A stretch of 64,000 bases of DNA, taken from contig NZ_JAPDOB010000002.1 of the NCBI RefSeq assembly GCF_026013565.1, positions 744,001 through 808,000 on the forward strand. The letters run 5' to 3'. Made by a program: the position numbers and the translations under genes. Positions 43,322-52,346 of the stretch are shown one piece after another. Source of the DNA: Sphingomonas arvum. GTDB taxonomy: Bacteria > Pseudomonadota > Alphaproteobacteria > Sphingomonadales > Sphingomonadaceae. Each line of letters begins with the position of its first letter. The stretch's first letter is position 1. The notes under the pieces were generated by a model. It had not been told where the DNA came from. It was given only the letters and a program-made list of their open reading frames with translations, and did no database searches.

Positions 43322-44692
43322 ATGGCAACCCAAGCCGAACGTCTGGCTTCCAGTATTTCCCTGTCGAACTTCGGCCGGGCGACCGAGCTCAAGAAGCGCA
43401 TCTGGTTCACCCTGGGTGCCCTGATCGTCTTCCGCCTATTGAGCCACGTGCCGATGCCGGGCATCGACCCGCGCGCGATGGCGCAGCTGTTCAACACGCA
43501 GCGCGGCGGCGTGCTTGACTTCTTCAACACCTTTTCGGGCGGCAGCCTGGAGCGGATGAGCATCATCGCGCTCGGCGTCATGCCTTACATCACCGCGTCG
43601 ATCGTCGTGCAGCTCGCCGCTACGATGTATCCGCCCTGGATGGCTCTCAAGAAGGAGGGCGAGACAGGGCGCAAGCGGCTCAATCAGTATACTCGTTTCC
43701 TGACCGTCCTGCTGACGATGGTGCAGGGCTATTTCATCGCAGTCGGCCTGGAAGGGCTCGGCGCTACCCAGGGCATCGCCGCCGTGGTCCAGCCGGGCTG
43801 GACCTTCCGGATCGCGGCCACCATCAGCCTGATTGGCGGCACCCTGTTCTTGATGTGGATCGGCGAGCAGATCACCAGCCGCGGTATCGGTAACGGCGTG
43901 TCGCTGATCATCATGGCCGGTATTGTGGCCAGCCTACCGCGCGGTTTGGCCCAGATGTTCGAGGGCGGTCGCAGCGGCACGATGGACCCGCTGATCATCG
44001 TGCTGGTGATCGGCCTCGCCGTCGGGCTGGTCCTGTTCATTTGCTTCATGGAGCGCGCCCAGCGCCGGGTGCTGATCCAGTATCCCAAGCGCGCGACCGC
44101 GCGTGGCATGATGAACCAGGAGCGCAGCCACCTGCCGATCAAGATCAACACGGCGGGCGTCATCCCGCCGATCTTCGCCAGCTCCCTGCTGCTGATGCCG
44201 CTGACCGTGATCCAGATGGCCGGCGCCCGCTCGCCTGACGCTGGCGGCAGCGATTTCCTGATTACCCTGTCGACCTACCTGCAGCACGGCAGCCCGCTGT
44301 TCATGACCCTTTACGGTCTGGGCATCGTCTTCTTCTGCTTCTTCTACACGGCGGTGCAGTTCAACTCTGAGGAGACGGCCGAGAACCTGAAGCGCAACGG
44401 CGGCTTCATCCCGGGCGTGCGTCCGGGCAAGGCGACGGAGGAGTACTTCGATCGCCTGCTCAACCGCATCACGGTGCTTGGCGCGGGTTACCTGGTCCTG
44501 ATCTGCCTCATTCCGGAGATCATGTTCACTCAGGCGGGCATCCCCTTCTACCTGGGCGGCACCAGCCTGTTGATTGTCGTGAACGTCACCATGGACACGG
44601 TGAGCCAGATTCAAAGCCACCTGATCGCGCATCAATATGGCGACCTGATCAAAAAGGCTAAGCTCAAGGGCAATCGGCCGTTCCGCCGCTGA
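43322..44692 (+). CDS. secY: Preprotein translocase subunit SecY
   Basis: A 456-residue channel subunit of the Sec translocon with ten membrane segments. It contains LSHVPMPGIDPRAM near the N-terminus, SGGSLERMSIIALGVMPYITASIVVQL, the cytoplasmic loop with ERAQRRVLIQYPKRATARGM, and the C-terminal KTANPF-like QYGDLIKKAKLKGNRPFRR. CTTAAGGA precedes the ATG. Penultimate gene of the cluster. Confidence 0.98.
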   Translation: MATQAERLASSISLSNFGRATELKKRIWFTLGALIVFRLLSHVPMPGIDPRAMAQLFNTQRGGVLDFFNTFSGGSLERMSIIALGVMPYITASIVVQLAATMYPPWMALKKEGETGRKRLNQYTRFLTVLLTMVQGYFIAVGLEGLGATQGIAAVVQPGWTFRIAATISLIGGTLFLMWIGEQITSRGIGNGVSLIIMAGIVASLPRGLAQMFEGGRSGTMDPLIIVLVIGLAVGLVLFICFMERAQRRVLIQYPKRATARGMMNQERSHLPIKINTAGVIPPIFASSLLLMPLTVIQMAGARSPDAGGSDFLITLSTYLQHGSPLFMTLYGLGIVFFCFFYTAVQFNSEETAENLKRNGGFIPGVRPGKATEEYFDRLLNRITVLGAGYLVLICLIPEIMFTQAGIPFYLGGTSLLIVVNVTMDTVSQIQSHLIAHQYGDLIKKAKLKGNRPFRR

Positions 44693-44752
44693 TTGCTTGC
44701 ATTTCGGCAGGCGCGTGAGGACAACGGGGCCGAACAGGTGGGAGCCGAGCGC

Positions 44753-45406
44753 TTGAATATTATTCTCTTAGGGCCGCCTGGCGCCGGCAAGGGCACGCAG
44801 GCGCAACGGCTCGAGCAGCAGCGCGGCATGGTGCAGATGTCGACCGGCGATATGTTGCGCGCGGCGGTCAAGGCCGGCACGCCGGTCGGTCTCAAGGCCA
44901 AGGCGGTGATGGAAGCGGGCGAGCTGGTCAGCGACGCGATCGTGTCGGCGCTGATTGGCGAGCGGCTGGACGAAACGGAAGGCAAGGGCGCGATCTTCGA
45001 CGGCTTCCCTCGCACCGGGCACCAGGCGGCGGCGCTGGAGATCCTCCTCGGCGAGCGCGGCCGGGCGCTCGACCATGTGATCGAGATCGAGGTCGACGAG
45101 GACGCGCTGGTGGAGCGGATCACCGGCCGTTTCTCCTGCGCCAATTGCGGCGCGGGCTATCATGACCGCTTCAAGCTGCCCAAGGTGGAAGGCACCTGCG
45201 ACGTCTGCGGACAGCACGAGTTCAAGCGGCGCCCGGACGACAATGAGGCGACCGTACGCACTCGCATGTCCGAGTACCGGGCCAAAACCGCGCCGATCCT
45301 ACCTTATTATGAAGAGCGAGGGCTGGTCCGCCGGGTCGATGGCATGGCTTCGGTCGAAAAGGTCGCACGGCAAATCGACGCCATTCTGGACGGCGCGCAG
45401 GCGTGA
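44753..45406 (+). CDS. adk: Adenylate kinase (zinc-type LID)
   Basis: A 217-residue adenylate kinase interconverting ATP + AMP and 2 ADP. The P-loop is GPPGAGKGTQ at residues 8-17, the AMP site is TGDMLR and DGFPRT, and the LID domain has four Cys (129, 132, 149, 152) for zinc, as in Gram-positive-like long forms. The start is TTG at 44753 with GGGAG upstream, because the protein must begin with NIILLGPPG; a GTG five codons earlier is an alternative. It follows secY, as in many bacteria. Confidence 0.95.
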   Translation: MNIILLGPPGAGKGTQAQRLEQQRGMVQMSTGDMLRAAVKAGTPVGLKAKAVMEAGELVSDAIVSALIGERLDETEGKGAIFDGFPRTGHQAAALEILLGERGRALDHVIEIEVDEDALVERITGRFSCANCGAGYHDRFKLPKVEGTCDVCGQHEFKRRPDDNEATVRTRMSEYRAKTAPILPYYEERGLVRRVDGMASVEKVARQIDAILDGAQA

Positions 45407-45409
45407 GCG

Positions 45410-45910
45410 TCAGGTCACCCGCTGCAGGGTGACAAACGCATAGGCAAGCCGATCGCCCTCCGCGGGGTGGTCTTCGCGTCCGACTTCCCGCCATCCTCCG
45501 TCCGCCCGTGGGTCGGGCATCAACGTATCTCCGGGCACGTCGGCCAATACCTCCGTCAATTCAATCCGGTCGGCCAGCGGCAGGAACAGCGCGAAGATCT
45601 CCGCGCCGCCGATGATGCTGACCGGGCTGCCGGCGGCGACGGCGAGCGCCTCTTGCGGGCTATGCACGACCTCTGCGCCCTGCGCCTGCCAGTCGACGTC
45701 GCGGGTGAGGACGATGTGGCGGCGGCCGGGCAGCAGGCCGGGCAGGCTGTCGAAGGTCTTACGGCCCATTACCATGACCGTGCCAGTGGTCAGCGCCTTG
45801 AAGCGGCGGAGGTCGGCCGGCAGGTGCCAGGGCAACGTGCCGTCGCGACCTATAACGCCATTGCGGGCGCGGGCGAGGACCAGGGTGATGGCGGAATGGT
45901 TCAGCGACAT
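45410..45910 (-). CDS. folA: Dihydrofolate reductase
   Basis: A 166-residue DHFR of typical length producing tetrahydrofolate. Conserved residues are ARARNGVIGRDGTLPWHLPADLRRF (substrate-site Asp in LPADL), VMGRKTFDSLP and SIIGGAEIF (NADPH-binding Gly pair). It is convergent with adk (3 bp apart) and divergent from the FAD oxidase gene. The folate link with metF/metH is biochemical only; they are 35 kb apart. Confidence 0.96.
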   Translation of the reverse strand: MSLNHSAITLVLARARNGVIGRDGTLPWHLPADLRRFKALTTGTVMVMGRKTFDSLPGLLPGRRHIVLTRDVDWQAQGAEVVHSPQEALAVAAGSPVSIIGGAEIFALFLPLADRIELTEVLADVPGDTLMPDPRADGGWREVGREDHPAEGDRLAYAFVTLQRVT

Positions 45911-45962
45911 GAGGGATCTGTCGCGGCTCGCGCGGCTGCGGGCAAGCGCCTATGTGCACGGC

Positions 45963-47375
45963 ATGGACGCGGCGATGGCGATGGCGGAAAAGGTGCGGGC
46001 GCGGCTGGGCGAGCGGGCGGTGGTCAGTAACCAGGCCGACCTTGCGCCATGGTTGACCGACTGGCGGGGGCGCTGGACAGGCCAGGCGGCCGCGCTGCTG
46101 CAACCGGCCTCAACGGAGGAGGTCGCCGAGATCGTCCGGCTGGCGGAAGCGAGCGGGGTGGCGCTGGTGCCTCAGGGCGGGAACACCTCGATGGTTGGCG
46201 GGGCCACTCCGGGTGAGGACGGCAGCGCGCTGCTGCTGTCGATGCGGCGGATGAACGGCATCCGGGCGATCGGGCCGGAGCAGGCGGCAATCGAGGCCGG
46301 CGTGATCCTGGCCGACCTGCACGACGCGGCGGAGGCGATCGGGCGGCGGTTCCCACTGACGCTCGGCGCACGAGGCAGCGCGACGGTTGGCGGGCTCGCC
46401 TCCACCAACGCCGGGGGTACGCAGGTGCTGCGATTCGGGACCATGCGGCAGCTGGTGACGGGCGTAGAGGCGGTGCTGTCCGGTGGGTTGGTCCATGACG
46501 GCTTGGCCGGGCTGAAGAAGGACAATCGCGGCTACGCGCTCGACCAATTGCTGGTCGGCGCGGAGGGGACGCTGGGGATCATCACAGCGGTCGCGGTGCG
46601 GCTGGTGCCCGCGGTGATCGCGCGCGGCGTAGCATGGGTCGGGTTGGCCGATCCGCAGGCCGGGCTCGACTTGCTGCGCCGGTTGCAGCAGCAGACCGAC
46701 CGCGTCGAGGGGTTCGAGATCTTGCCGCAAGACAGCCTTGACCGCGTGCTGCGCTACATCCCCGGCACGCGCCCACCGCTCGCCGGCCAGCACGCCTGGC
46801 ATGCATTGATCGAAGCGACCGCGACGAGTGCCGGGGAGGAGCCGCCGAGCGAGCTGCTCCAGCGGCTGCTCGAGCCCGCGCTGGCCGACGGGCTGGTCGA
46901 GGATGCGGCGATCGCCGCCAGCGAGGCGCAAGCGGAGGCGTTCTGGCGCATCCGCCACAGCATCTCGGAGGCAGAGAAGAAGTCTGGTCCGGCGATGCAG
47001 CACGACATCTCCGTGCCTGTCGCCACCATGCCGCGCTTCATGGTGGAGGCCGCGCGGGAAGTGGAGGCGCGTTTTCCCGGAACCGACGCGTCCGGCTTTG
47101 GTCACCTGGGCGACGGCAACATCCATTTTCATGTGCGGGCGCCGGCCGAAGCCGGGGCTGATTGGATTGCCGGCGAAGGTCCCGCCGCCTCCCGGTTCGT
47201 CCACGACCTGGTGACCGCCGCCGGCGGATCGATCTCGGCCGAGCATGGCATCGGGCAGATGAAGCGTGGCGAACTGGAGCGGCTCGGATCGCCTGCCCGC
47301 CTCGCGGCCATGCGCGCGATTAAGGCTGCCATGGACCCGCACGGCATCTTCAACCCCGGGAAGCTGATCGCCTGA
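45963..47375 (+). CDS. FAD-linked D-2-hydroxyacid dehydrogenase (D2HGDH/GlcD type)
   Basis: A 470-residue FAD-binding oxidoreductase of the VAO/GlcD superfamily. The FAD-binding segment PQGGNTSMVGGATPGEDG and LGARGSATVGGLASTNAGG are close to D-2-hydroxyglutarate dehydrogenases. The C-terminal metal/substrate region has GHLGDGNIHFHV and SAEHGIGQMKR. It likely oxidises D-2-hydroxyglutarate or D-lactate. The start is uncertain: ATG 45963 gives a normal N-terminus, while an ATG at 45909 would overlap the folA start. Confidence 0.86.
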   Translation: MDAAMAMAEKVRARLGERAVVSNQADLAPWLTDWRGRWTGQAAALLQPASTEEVAEIVRLAEASGVALVPQGGNTSMVGGATPGEDGSALLLSMRRMNGIRAIGPEQAAIEAGVILADLHDAAEAIGRRFPLTLGARGSATVGGLASTNAGGTQVLRFGTMRQLVTGVEAVLSGGLVHDGLAGLKKDNRGYALDQLLVGAEGTLGIITAVAVRLVPAVIARGVAWVGLADPQAGLDLLRRLQQQTDRVEGFEILPQDSLDRVLRYIPGTRPPLAGQHAWHALIEATATSAGEEPPSELLQRLLEPALADGLVEDAAIAASEAQAEAFWRIRHSISEAEKKSGPAMQHDISVPVATMPRFMVEAAREVEARFPGTDASGFGHLGDGNIHFHVRAPAEAGADWIAGEGPAASRFVHDLVTAAGGSISAEHGIGQMKRGELERLGSPARLAAMRAIKAAMDPHGIFNPGKLIA

Positions 47376-47427
47376 CTGTTGCTCCGCTCCGGAGCGGCTG
47401 GCAGGAAGCGACTAGCGGGGGTTCACC

Positions 47428-48219
47428 ATGCGCAAGCTCACGGGCGAGGAATACGAAGCCAACCTGAAGCCGCTGTTGCGCGAACTGAGCGACATGGCGC
47501 GGTGGGTTGCGGAGACGGGTCAGCGCGTGCTGGTGATCTTCGAAGGGCGTGACACGGCGGGCAAGGGCGGAGCAATCCAGGCGATCCAGCGTCCGCTCAA
47601 TCCCCGGCAATGCCGAGTGGTTGCGCTGTCCGCACCCAGCGAGCGCGAGCAGAAGCAATGGTATTTTCAGCGCTTCGTGCCGCACCTGCCCGCCGAGGGA
47701 GAGATCGTGCTGTTCGACCGCAGCTGGTACAATCGCGCCGGCGTGGAGCAGGTGATGGGCTACGCCACGGAGGCGCAGGTGGCCAAATTTCTGGCCGAGG
47801 TGCCGGCGTTCGAACGCCAACTGGTCGACGATGGAATTCTGCTATTCAAATATTGGCTGTGCTGCGACCAGGCCAAGCAGGAGAAGCGCTTCCGCGAGCG
47901 GGCCGAGAACCCGATGAAGCGCTGGAAGCTGTCGCCGGTCGATGTGGAAGCGCGGGGCCGCTACGCCGCTTACACTGCCGCGCGCGAGCGGATGCTGGCG
48001 GCGACGCACACGGAGCAGGCGCCGTGGACGCTGGTCGACTTCAACAACCAGGGGCTGGGGCGGCTAACGCTGATCCGCGACTTGCTGGACAAGCTGCCGG
48101 ACACCAAGCTGCCTGAGCCGGAGATCGATTGGCCGCCGTTGCCGGGCGAGCCGCTGGTCGAGCAATATGGCGTGCTGCGCCCCATTCCGCCGGTCGAGGT
48201 TGAGCTGAAACTCGAATGA
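47428..48219 (+). CDS. ppk2: Polyphosphate kinase 2 (PPK2)
   Basis: A 263-residue PPK2-family phosphotransferase moving phosphate between polyphosphate and nucleotides. Walker A is VIFEGRDTAGKGGAIQAI (about residues 38-50), Walker B is LFDRSWYNRAGVE, and the lid region with RFRERAENPMKRWKLSPVD follows. One-domain length fits class I. GTG/CGGGGG precede the ATG. It is followed by a DUF4956 membrane protein gene 39 bp downstream, likely in one transcript. Confidence 0.93.
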   Translation: MRKLTGEEYEANLKPLLRELSDMARWVAETGQRVLVIFEGRDTAGKGGAIQAIQRPLNPRQCRVVALSAPSEREQKQWYFQRFVPHLPAEGEIVLFDRSWYNRAGVEQVMGYATEAQVAKFLAEVPAFERQLVDDGILLFKYWLCCDQAKQEKRFRERAENPMKRWKLSPVDVEARGRYAAYTAARERMLAATHTEQAPWTLVDFNNQGLGRLTLIRDLLDKLPDTKLPEPEIDWPPLPGEPLVEQYGVLRPIPPVEVELKLE

Positions 48220-48258
48220 GGTAAGCTCCGCCGGGCTTGTCGCGAAGGGGGATGCGGG

Positions 48259-48945
48259 ATGCGCGCGGTTCGGCTGCTGGCGATGCTGGTCGTCTACTAT
48301 GCGGTGCTGGCGCTTGCCGCCTGGCTGGTGCTGACCCGTTTTCCCGAGCTCAAGGACAAGCTGCCGATCGGCAGCGCGCAGCACCTGATCGCGCAGCCGG
48401 CCGGAAGCGAGGAGGGCGCGAACGCCTTTAAGCAGGTCAGCCGCGGCAGCTACGACCATGTCGCCACCATTGGCGGCAGCATCGGCTGGATGCTGGCTGC
48501 TGTCGCAGCAGCGTTCCTGGCCGCCTGGCCTGTCAGCTGGGTCTATATGCACACCCGTAGCGAGGACGAATATGACCAGTCGCTGATCAGCACGATCCTA
48601 ATCCTGCCGGTCACCGTGACCTCCATCGTGATCATCGTCCAGAACAGCCTTAGCCTGGCCTTCGCGCTGGGCGGCATCGCGGGCGCCGTGCGCTTCAAGA
48701 ACAGCCTTAAGAGCTCGGGCGATGCGCTGTATATCCTGCTGTCGGTTGGGATCGGCCTGGCCGCGGGTACCGGCGCGGCGGAGCTGGCCTATGTGATGAG
48801 CCTGACCTTCGCCCTGTGCTTCGTCGCGCTGTGGCTGAGCGAATATGGCGAGCGGCAAGGCATGAAGCGCTACATGAGCGACTTCGACCCGCATGATGCG
48901 GAGAGCCGGGCGCGAATGGTGGCGCCGTCCACGGAGGTGCCCTGA
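48259..48945 (+). CDS. DUF4956 membrane protein
   Basis: A 228-residue membrane protein. One helix lies at the N-terminus (LLAMLVVYYAVLALAAWLVL), one near residue 80, and a hydrophobic core follows, with the DUF4956 hallmark LSLAFALGGIAGAVRFKNSLKSSGDALYILLSVGIGLAAG. The tail is cytoplasmic and acidic. From memory, DUF4956 proteins often neighbour VTC-type polyphosphate polymerases and CotH kinases in other bacteria. Here the neighbours are PPK2 and a CotH-like protein, so a polyphosphate or phosphotransfer role is plausible. The stop lies 1 bp from the convergent kinase-like gene. Confidence 0.85.
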   Translation: MRAVRLLAMLVVYYAVLALAAWLVLTRFPELKDKLPIGSAQHLIAQPAGSEEGANAFKQVSRGSYDHVATIGGSIGWMLAAVAAAFLAAWPVSWVYMHTRSEDEYDQSLISTILILPVTVTSIVIIVQNSLSLAFALGGIAGAVRFKNSLKSSGDALYILLSVGIGLAAGTGAAELAYVMSLTFALCFVALWLSEYGERQGMKRYMSDFDPHDAESRARMVAPSTEVP

Positions 48946-48946
48946 C

Positions 48947-49972
48947 CTAGCGGACGCAGTTCGAAAGAATCCTGGCGCGAACGGTCGCGTCCGTCGCAAT
49001 CTGCGCCCAGAACGGGTCAAGGAACGCCCGGGCCTTGCGCAGCGACCCCGGGCTGAGCCCTGGAATGCTGGCCAGCAGGGTCATGATCTCCGTCCGCTTA
49101 GTTCGGATCTCGCCAGCCGCCGCGAGGGCCTCTGCATTGTGGAGGCAATAGCCACGGTAGTTGCGGACCCGCACGTTGGGAATCGGTATCTGCGCCGGGG
49201 GCTGCGCATAGGGCGCGTCCACCAAGCCTGAGAAATCAAAGTCATACGGCACCGGAACAAAGCCCGGCTGCCCCGGGCGCTGCAGCAGGCGAGCATTGTG
49301 GCAGCAGCCTTCGCCCTCGGGGCCGCCGCGCATCGACCAGTCAAGATTGGCGATCAGGTATTCGAACATCGCCATCCGGGCGGCATGGGCCGCGGACAGG
49401 CTGCTGCGCGGCACCATGTCTCCCGTGCGCGGCCGCTCCAGCCCGGTGCGTTGCGCAAGGTGGAACGCGTCCTCGATGAAGAAGCCCGGCCGGGTGATCA
49501 GCGCCCGGCCGGACGGGTCGGCATAGGTGATGTTCGCCAGCCGCGCGCGGAAGCTCAGCGGGGTGAGCAGGTTATAGATTCGATAGGCGGCATATTCGAG
49601 CAGCAGGTGTTGCGCATGCCCGTCCCTCCGCCGACAGTAGGTGACGAGCTTGAGCGTCCGCTGGCCGGCGAACAGCCCGGCTGTCGGGCGCGTCGGGAGG
49701 TCCATTCGCAGTGGTGGGAATTGGCAGATCTCCTTGAGGCGCCGGGTGATCCCGCGCGGGCTGAGCTGCACTGGTATCCTTTCACCCGTCACCGCCAGGG
49801 TGGCTGCCCAGCGGCTGTCGCCATCGCGATTCGCGGCGAGCGCGCTCATGGGGCCGGTCAGCGTGATCGCCAGTGGCGCGTCGCTGCTGAACAGCGGGGT
49901 TGCATTCTGCGCAGACGCCGGGACGGCGGGGACCATCGCCGCAAGGCCGGCGAGCAATCGCAGGAACATCAT
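48947..49972 (-). CDS. Secreted CotH-like protein with kinase-fold residues
   Basis: A 341-residue protein with a signal peptide (LLAGLAAMVPAVPASAQ). The pattern fits an atypical kinase fold: Lys108 (TLKLVTYC), Glu126 on a following helix (LLLEYAAYRIY), NLD at 209-211, His225-Asn226 (CCHNARLL) and a DFD metal site at 244-246 (PVPYDFDFSG). The segment FEYLIANLDW...HN...PYDFDF is like CotH-family secreted kinases and HipA-like folds. The substrate is unknown. It starts inside the end of the upstream phosphatase gene (ATGA overlap), so the two proteins are made together. The kinase assignment is inference from motifs. Confidence 0.7.
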   Translation of the reverse strand: MMFLRLLAGLAAMVPAVPASAQNATPLFSSDAPLAITLTGPMSALAANRDGDSRWAATLAVTGERIPVQLSPRGITRRLKEICQFPPLRMDLPTRPTAGLFAGQRTLKLVTYCRRRDGHAQHLLLEYAAYRIYNLLTPLSFRARLANITYADPSGRALITRPGFFIEDAFHLAQRTGLERPRTGDMVPRSSLSAAHAARMAMFEYLIANLDWSMRGGPEGEGCCHNARLLQRPGQPGFVPVPYDFDFSGLVDAPYAQPPAQIPIPNVRVRNYRGYCLHNAEALAAAGEIRTKRTEIMTLLASIPGLSPGSLRKARAFLDPFWAQIATDATVRARILSNCVR

Positions 49973-51036
49973 TGACGCATTCCAGTGCCCGCGGACGGTC
50001 GCGGCACCACGTGCGGCACCAGCCGCTCGCCAATGATCTCAAGATAGCTGAGCGGCCCGCCATAATAGCGGCTGATGCCCGTATCGATGCGGATGAGCCG
50101 CGCGTCATGGTCGATGACGATGCCCTTGAGCGACGGCGTGTGGCCGATCACCATACGCTTGGTTCCAGTCGCCGCCAGCACCTGCGTCAGTTCGGTGGCG
50201 ATCCCCGGGCGGGACGGCAGCTTGACGGCGCCGGGCGGCAGCGGTGGTTCGTCGGGGTCCGGCGCGCGCGTGACCAGGCCGCGGTACCACAGCGGCCCGA
50301 GCGGATCGTTGATCAGCGCCGCCTCGTCCGTGCTGCGCGCCTTCAGCTCGGCGGCCGCGCGGCGATTAAGTTCGTCGAGCGGAAAACGCGCATACTCCGC
50401 GCTCAGCCCGCCATGCACGAACAGGGTGTCGCCCATCTTGGCGACCACGGGATTCGCGGCGATCCACCGGCCGTAAACGCCGTTCACCGGGCTGAAGGCG
50501 AGCTGGTGTTCAACCAGCCCCAGCGGCGTCTGGCGGTCCCATTCCTGACGGACTGCACCGCCCGAAAGCTTGCGTGCCGCGGCCCCGATCCGCGTGGCGA
50601 AGGCGGCCCGCTGCTGTTCGAACAGCAGGTCGCGCAGTCGCACCGAGCCGCGGGTGGCGAACGCCGCATATTCGCCCGGGTCGACGTAGCGCAGGTCGCC
50701 GGTGACGTTCATCGCCTCGTGATTGCCGGTCAGTACCACTACCCGGCCGCCGACCCGCGGTGCTTCGCGCTGGAGGCGCATCAAATGATCGAGGATGCGG
50801 CGGCTGCCGGCGCCGCGGTCGACGATGTCGCCGGTCTGGACCAGCACCGTTCGTCCGCCGCTCCACCGTCCGCGGTCGTCGATCAGTCCGGCCGCACGAG
50901 CAATCGCCTGCCAGGCGTCAAAGTCGCCGTGGAGGTCGCCGACTGCGACGATCCGTCCCGGTGCTTGGGCCCAGGCAGTGGGCGAGGTCAGCAGTGCCAG
51001 GAGCGGCAACAGGCAGCGCAGCAGGCGTCCGAACAT
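49969..51036 (-). CDS. Secreted PPP-type metallophosphatase
   Basis: A 355-residue calcineurin-like phosphoesterase with a signal peptide (LLRCLLPLLALLTSPTAWAQ). The metal and catalytic motifs are complete: GDLHGD (33-38), GDIVDRG (69-75), GNHEAMN (104-110), VHGG (His208) and GHTP (His299). This set is that of PPP Ser/Thr phosphatases, closest in style to Shewanella-like phosphatases. It is predicted periplasmic. Its stop overlaps the start of the kinase-fold gene. A hairpin at 51043-51066 lies just upstream of its start. Confidence 0.9.
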   Translation of the reverse strand: MFGRLLRCLLPLLALLTSPTAWAQAPGRIVAVGDLHGDFDAWQAIARAAGLIDDRGRWSGGRTVLVQTGDIVDRGAGSRRILDHLMRLQREAPRVGGRVVVLTGNHEAMNVTGDLRYVDPGEYAAFATRGSVRLRDLLFEQQRAAFATRIGAAARKLSGGAVRQEWDRQTPLGLVEHQLAFSPVNGVYGRWIAANPVVAKMGDTLFVHGGLSAEYARFPLDELNRRAAAELKARSTDEAALINDPLGPLWYRGLVTRAPDPDEPPLPPGAVKLPSRPGIATELTQVLAATGTKRMVIGHTPSLKGIVIDHDARLIRIDTGISRYYGGPLSYLEIIGERLVPHVVPRPSAGTGMRQ

Positions 51037-51042
51037 GGCGAA

Positions 51043-51066
51043 GCCCCCTTCGTTGCCGAAGAGGGC
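51043..51066. other. Hairpin upstream of the phosphatase gene
   Basis: GCCC-c-CTTCG and CGAAG-a-GGGC arms with one internal mismatch enclose TTGC. It lies in the 64-bp gap between the esterase stop (51101) and the phosphatase start (51036). It may be the esterase terminator or a leader structure; there is no long T-run. Confidence 0.45.
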
Positions 51067-51100
51067 CTCGCTTCACTTATCTTGTCAACCCGTGCGCTAA

Positions 51101-52303
51101 TTATCCGCGCTCGCCAGTCGGGGACGCTGGAGTGGACGGTGCCGGCAATGGCGCCGACGCGTCCGGCACTGGAGCGTAGGGCGCGGTGCCGGCTGTCGGC
51201 AGCGCTTCGCCGTTCAACGCGGCACGAAGCCGCCCACCGGCATAACGCTGCGCTTCGGCGGCGTCGGCGATCACCGCGTCCGCGCCGAAGAACTCGTGGG
51301 TGGTCCCGGCGAACTCGCGCCGCTCGACCTGCACGCCCTGGGCGGAGAGGCGCTGCGCCAGCAGCTCGCCTTCCGAGCGCAGCGGGTCGATCTGCGCCGC
51401 AACGATGGTGACGGGTGGCAGGCCCTGGAGGTTGGCCGCCACCAGGTTGATGCGCGGATCCATCAGGTCGGCCGGCGTGCGCGGCACATAGCGGAAAAAC
51501 CAAGCCATCAGCGCGCGGTTGAGCGTCGGGCCATTGGCCGTATCCTGATAGGAAGGCGTGTTAAGGTCGCTGCCGGCGATCGGATAAACCGACAGGATGT
51601 GGCGCGGCAACGGCAGCTGCGCGTCGCGGGCCAGCATGGCGGTGGCGACGGCGAGGTTGCCGCCCGCGCTTTCGCCGGCTAAGGCGATGCGGTTCGGGTC
51701 GCCGCCGATCGACGCCGCATTCTGCAGCAGCCAGCGGTAGGAGGCGAGCGCATCGTCATGCTGCGCCGGGAAAGGCGCTTCGGGCGCGCGGCGGTAGTCG
51801 ACGGAGACGACGATCGCCTGCGCGTTGCGAGCGAGGCCGCGAGCGCCGCCAGCATAAACCTTGCGGTCCGCGATGACCCAGCCGCCGCCATGAAAGTAGA
51901 GGATCACTGGTAGCGGGCCGCGCGCGCCGGTCGGGGTGAACACCGTCGCCGGCAGGCTGCCGGCCGCGCCGCGGACCGTGATATCGCGCTCGCTGGTGCC
52001 CGGCGGCGGAGTGGTCGGACGGCCCTGCGCGCGCAGCACGGCGTTGACGCCGTCCGCGAAGGTCGGCTGCTGCCGCGCAGCAACCGGATCGAGCGTGTGG
52101 TAAGGCCGCAGCTTCAGTTGCTTGGTCAGCGCGTCGACGACGGCCTGGTTGTCGGGATCGGCCGGCGCGCCGCTGGCCGGAATGCCTGGTTGGCCCTGGG
52201 GCATCGGCGCCATCGCCATCGGCTGTTGGGCGAGCGCCGCGCCGGCGGTGAGCGCCAGCGCCACTCCGCTTACCACCGTCCCAAGCTTCCACGAAATTTG
52301 CAT
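51101..52303 (-). CDS. Secreted alpha/beta hydrolase of the HSL (GDXG) esterase family
   Basis: A 400-residue protein with a signal peptide (KLGTVVSGVALALTAGAALAQ). Oxyanion motif HGGGW, nucleophile Ser in GESAGGN, Asp in AAQIDPLRSEG and His in GTTHEFFG make a complete catalytic triad of the hormone-sensitive-lipase group. The Pro/Met-rich N-terminal linker and Pro-rich C-terminus are low complexity. Such enzymes hydrolyse short acyl esters. Expressed divergently from the DUF4142 gene; an EcfG-like promoter points toward each gene from the same 27 bp. Confidence 0.9.
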   Translation of the reverse strand: MQISWKLGTVVSGVALALTAGAALAQQPMAMAPMPQGQPGIPASGAPADPDNQAVVDALTKQLKLRPYHTLDPVAARQQPTFADGVNAVLRAQGRPTTPPPGTSERDITVRGAAGSLPATVFTPTGARGPLPVILYFHGGGWVIADRKVYAGGARGLARNAQAIVVSVDYRRAPEAPFPAQHDDALASYRWLLQNAASIGGDPNRIALAGESAGGNLAVATAMLARDAQLPLPRHILSVYPIAGSDLNTPSYQDTANGPTLNRALMAWFFRYVPRTPADLMDPRINLVAANLQGLPPVTIVAAQIDPLRSEGELLAQRLSAQGVQVERREFAGTTHEFFGADAVIADAAEAQRYAGGRLRAALNGEALPTAGTAPYAPVPDASAPLPAPSTPASPTGERG

Positions 52304-52346
52304 CTTGTTCCTCGATCCTGCGCTGAATGAAAATTGAACAAGAGCC

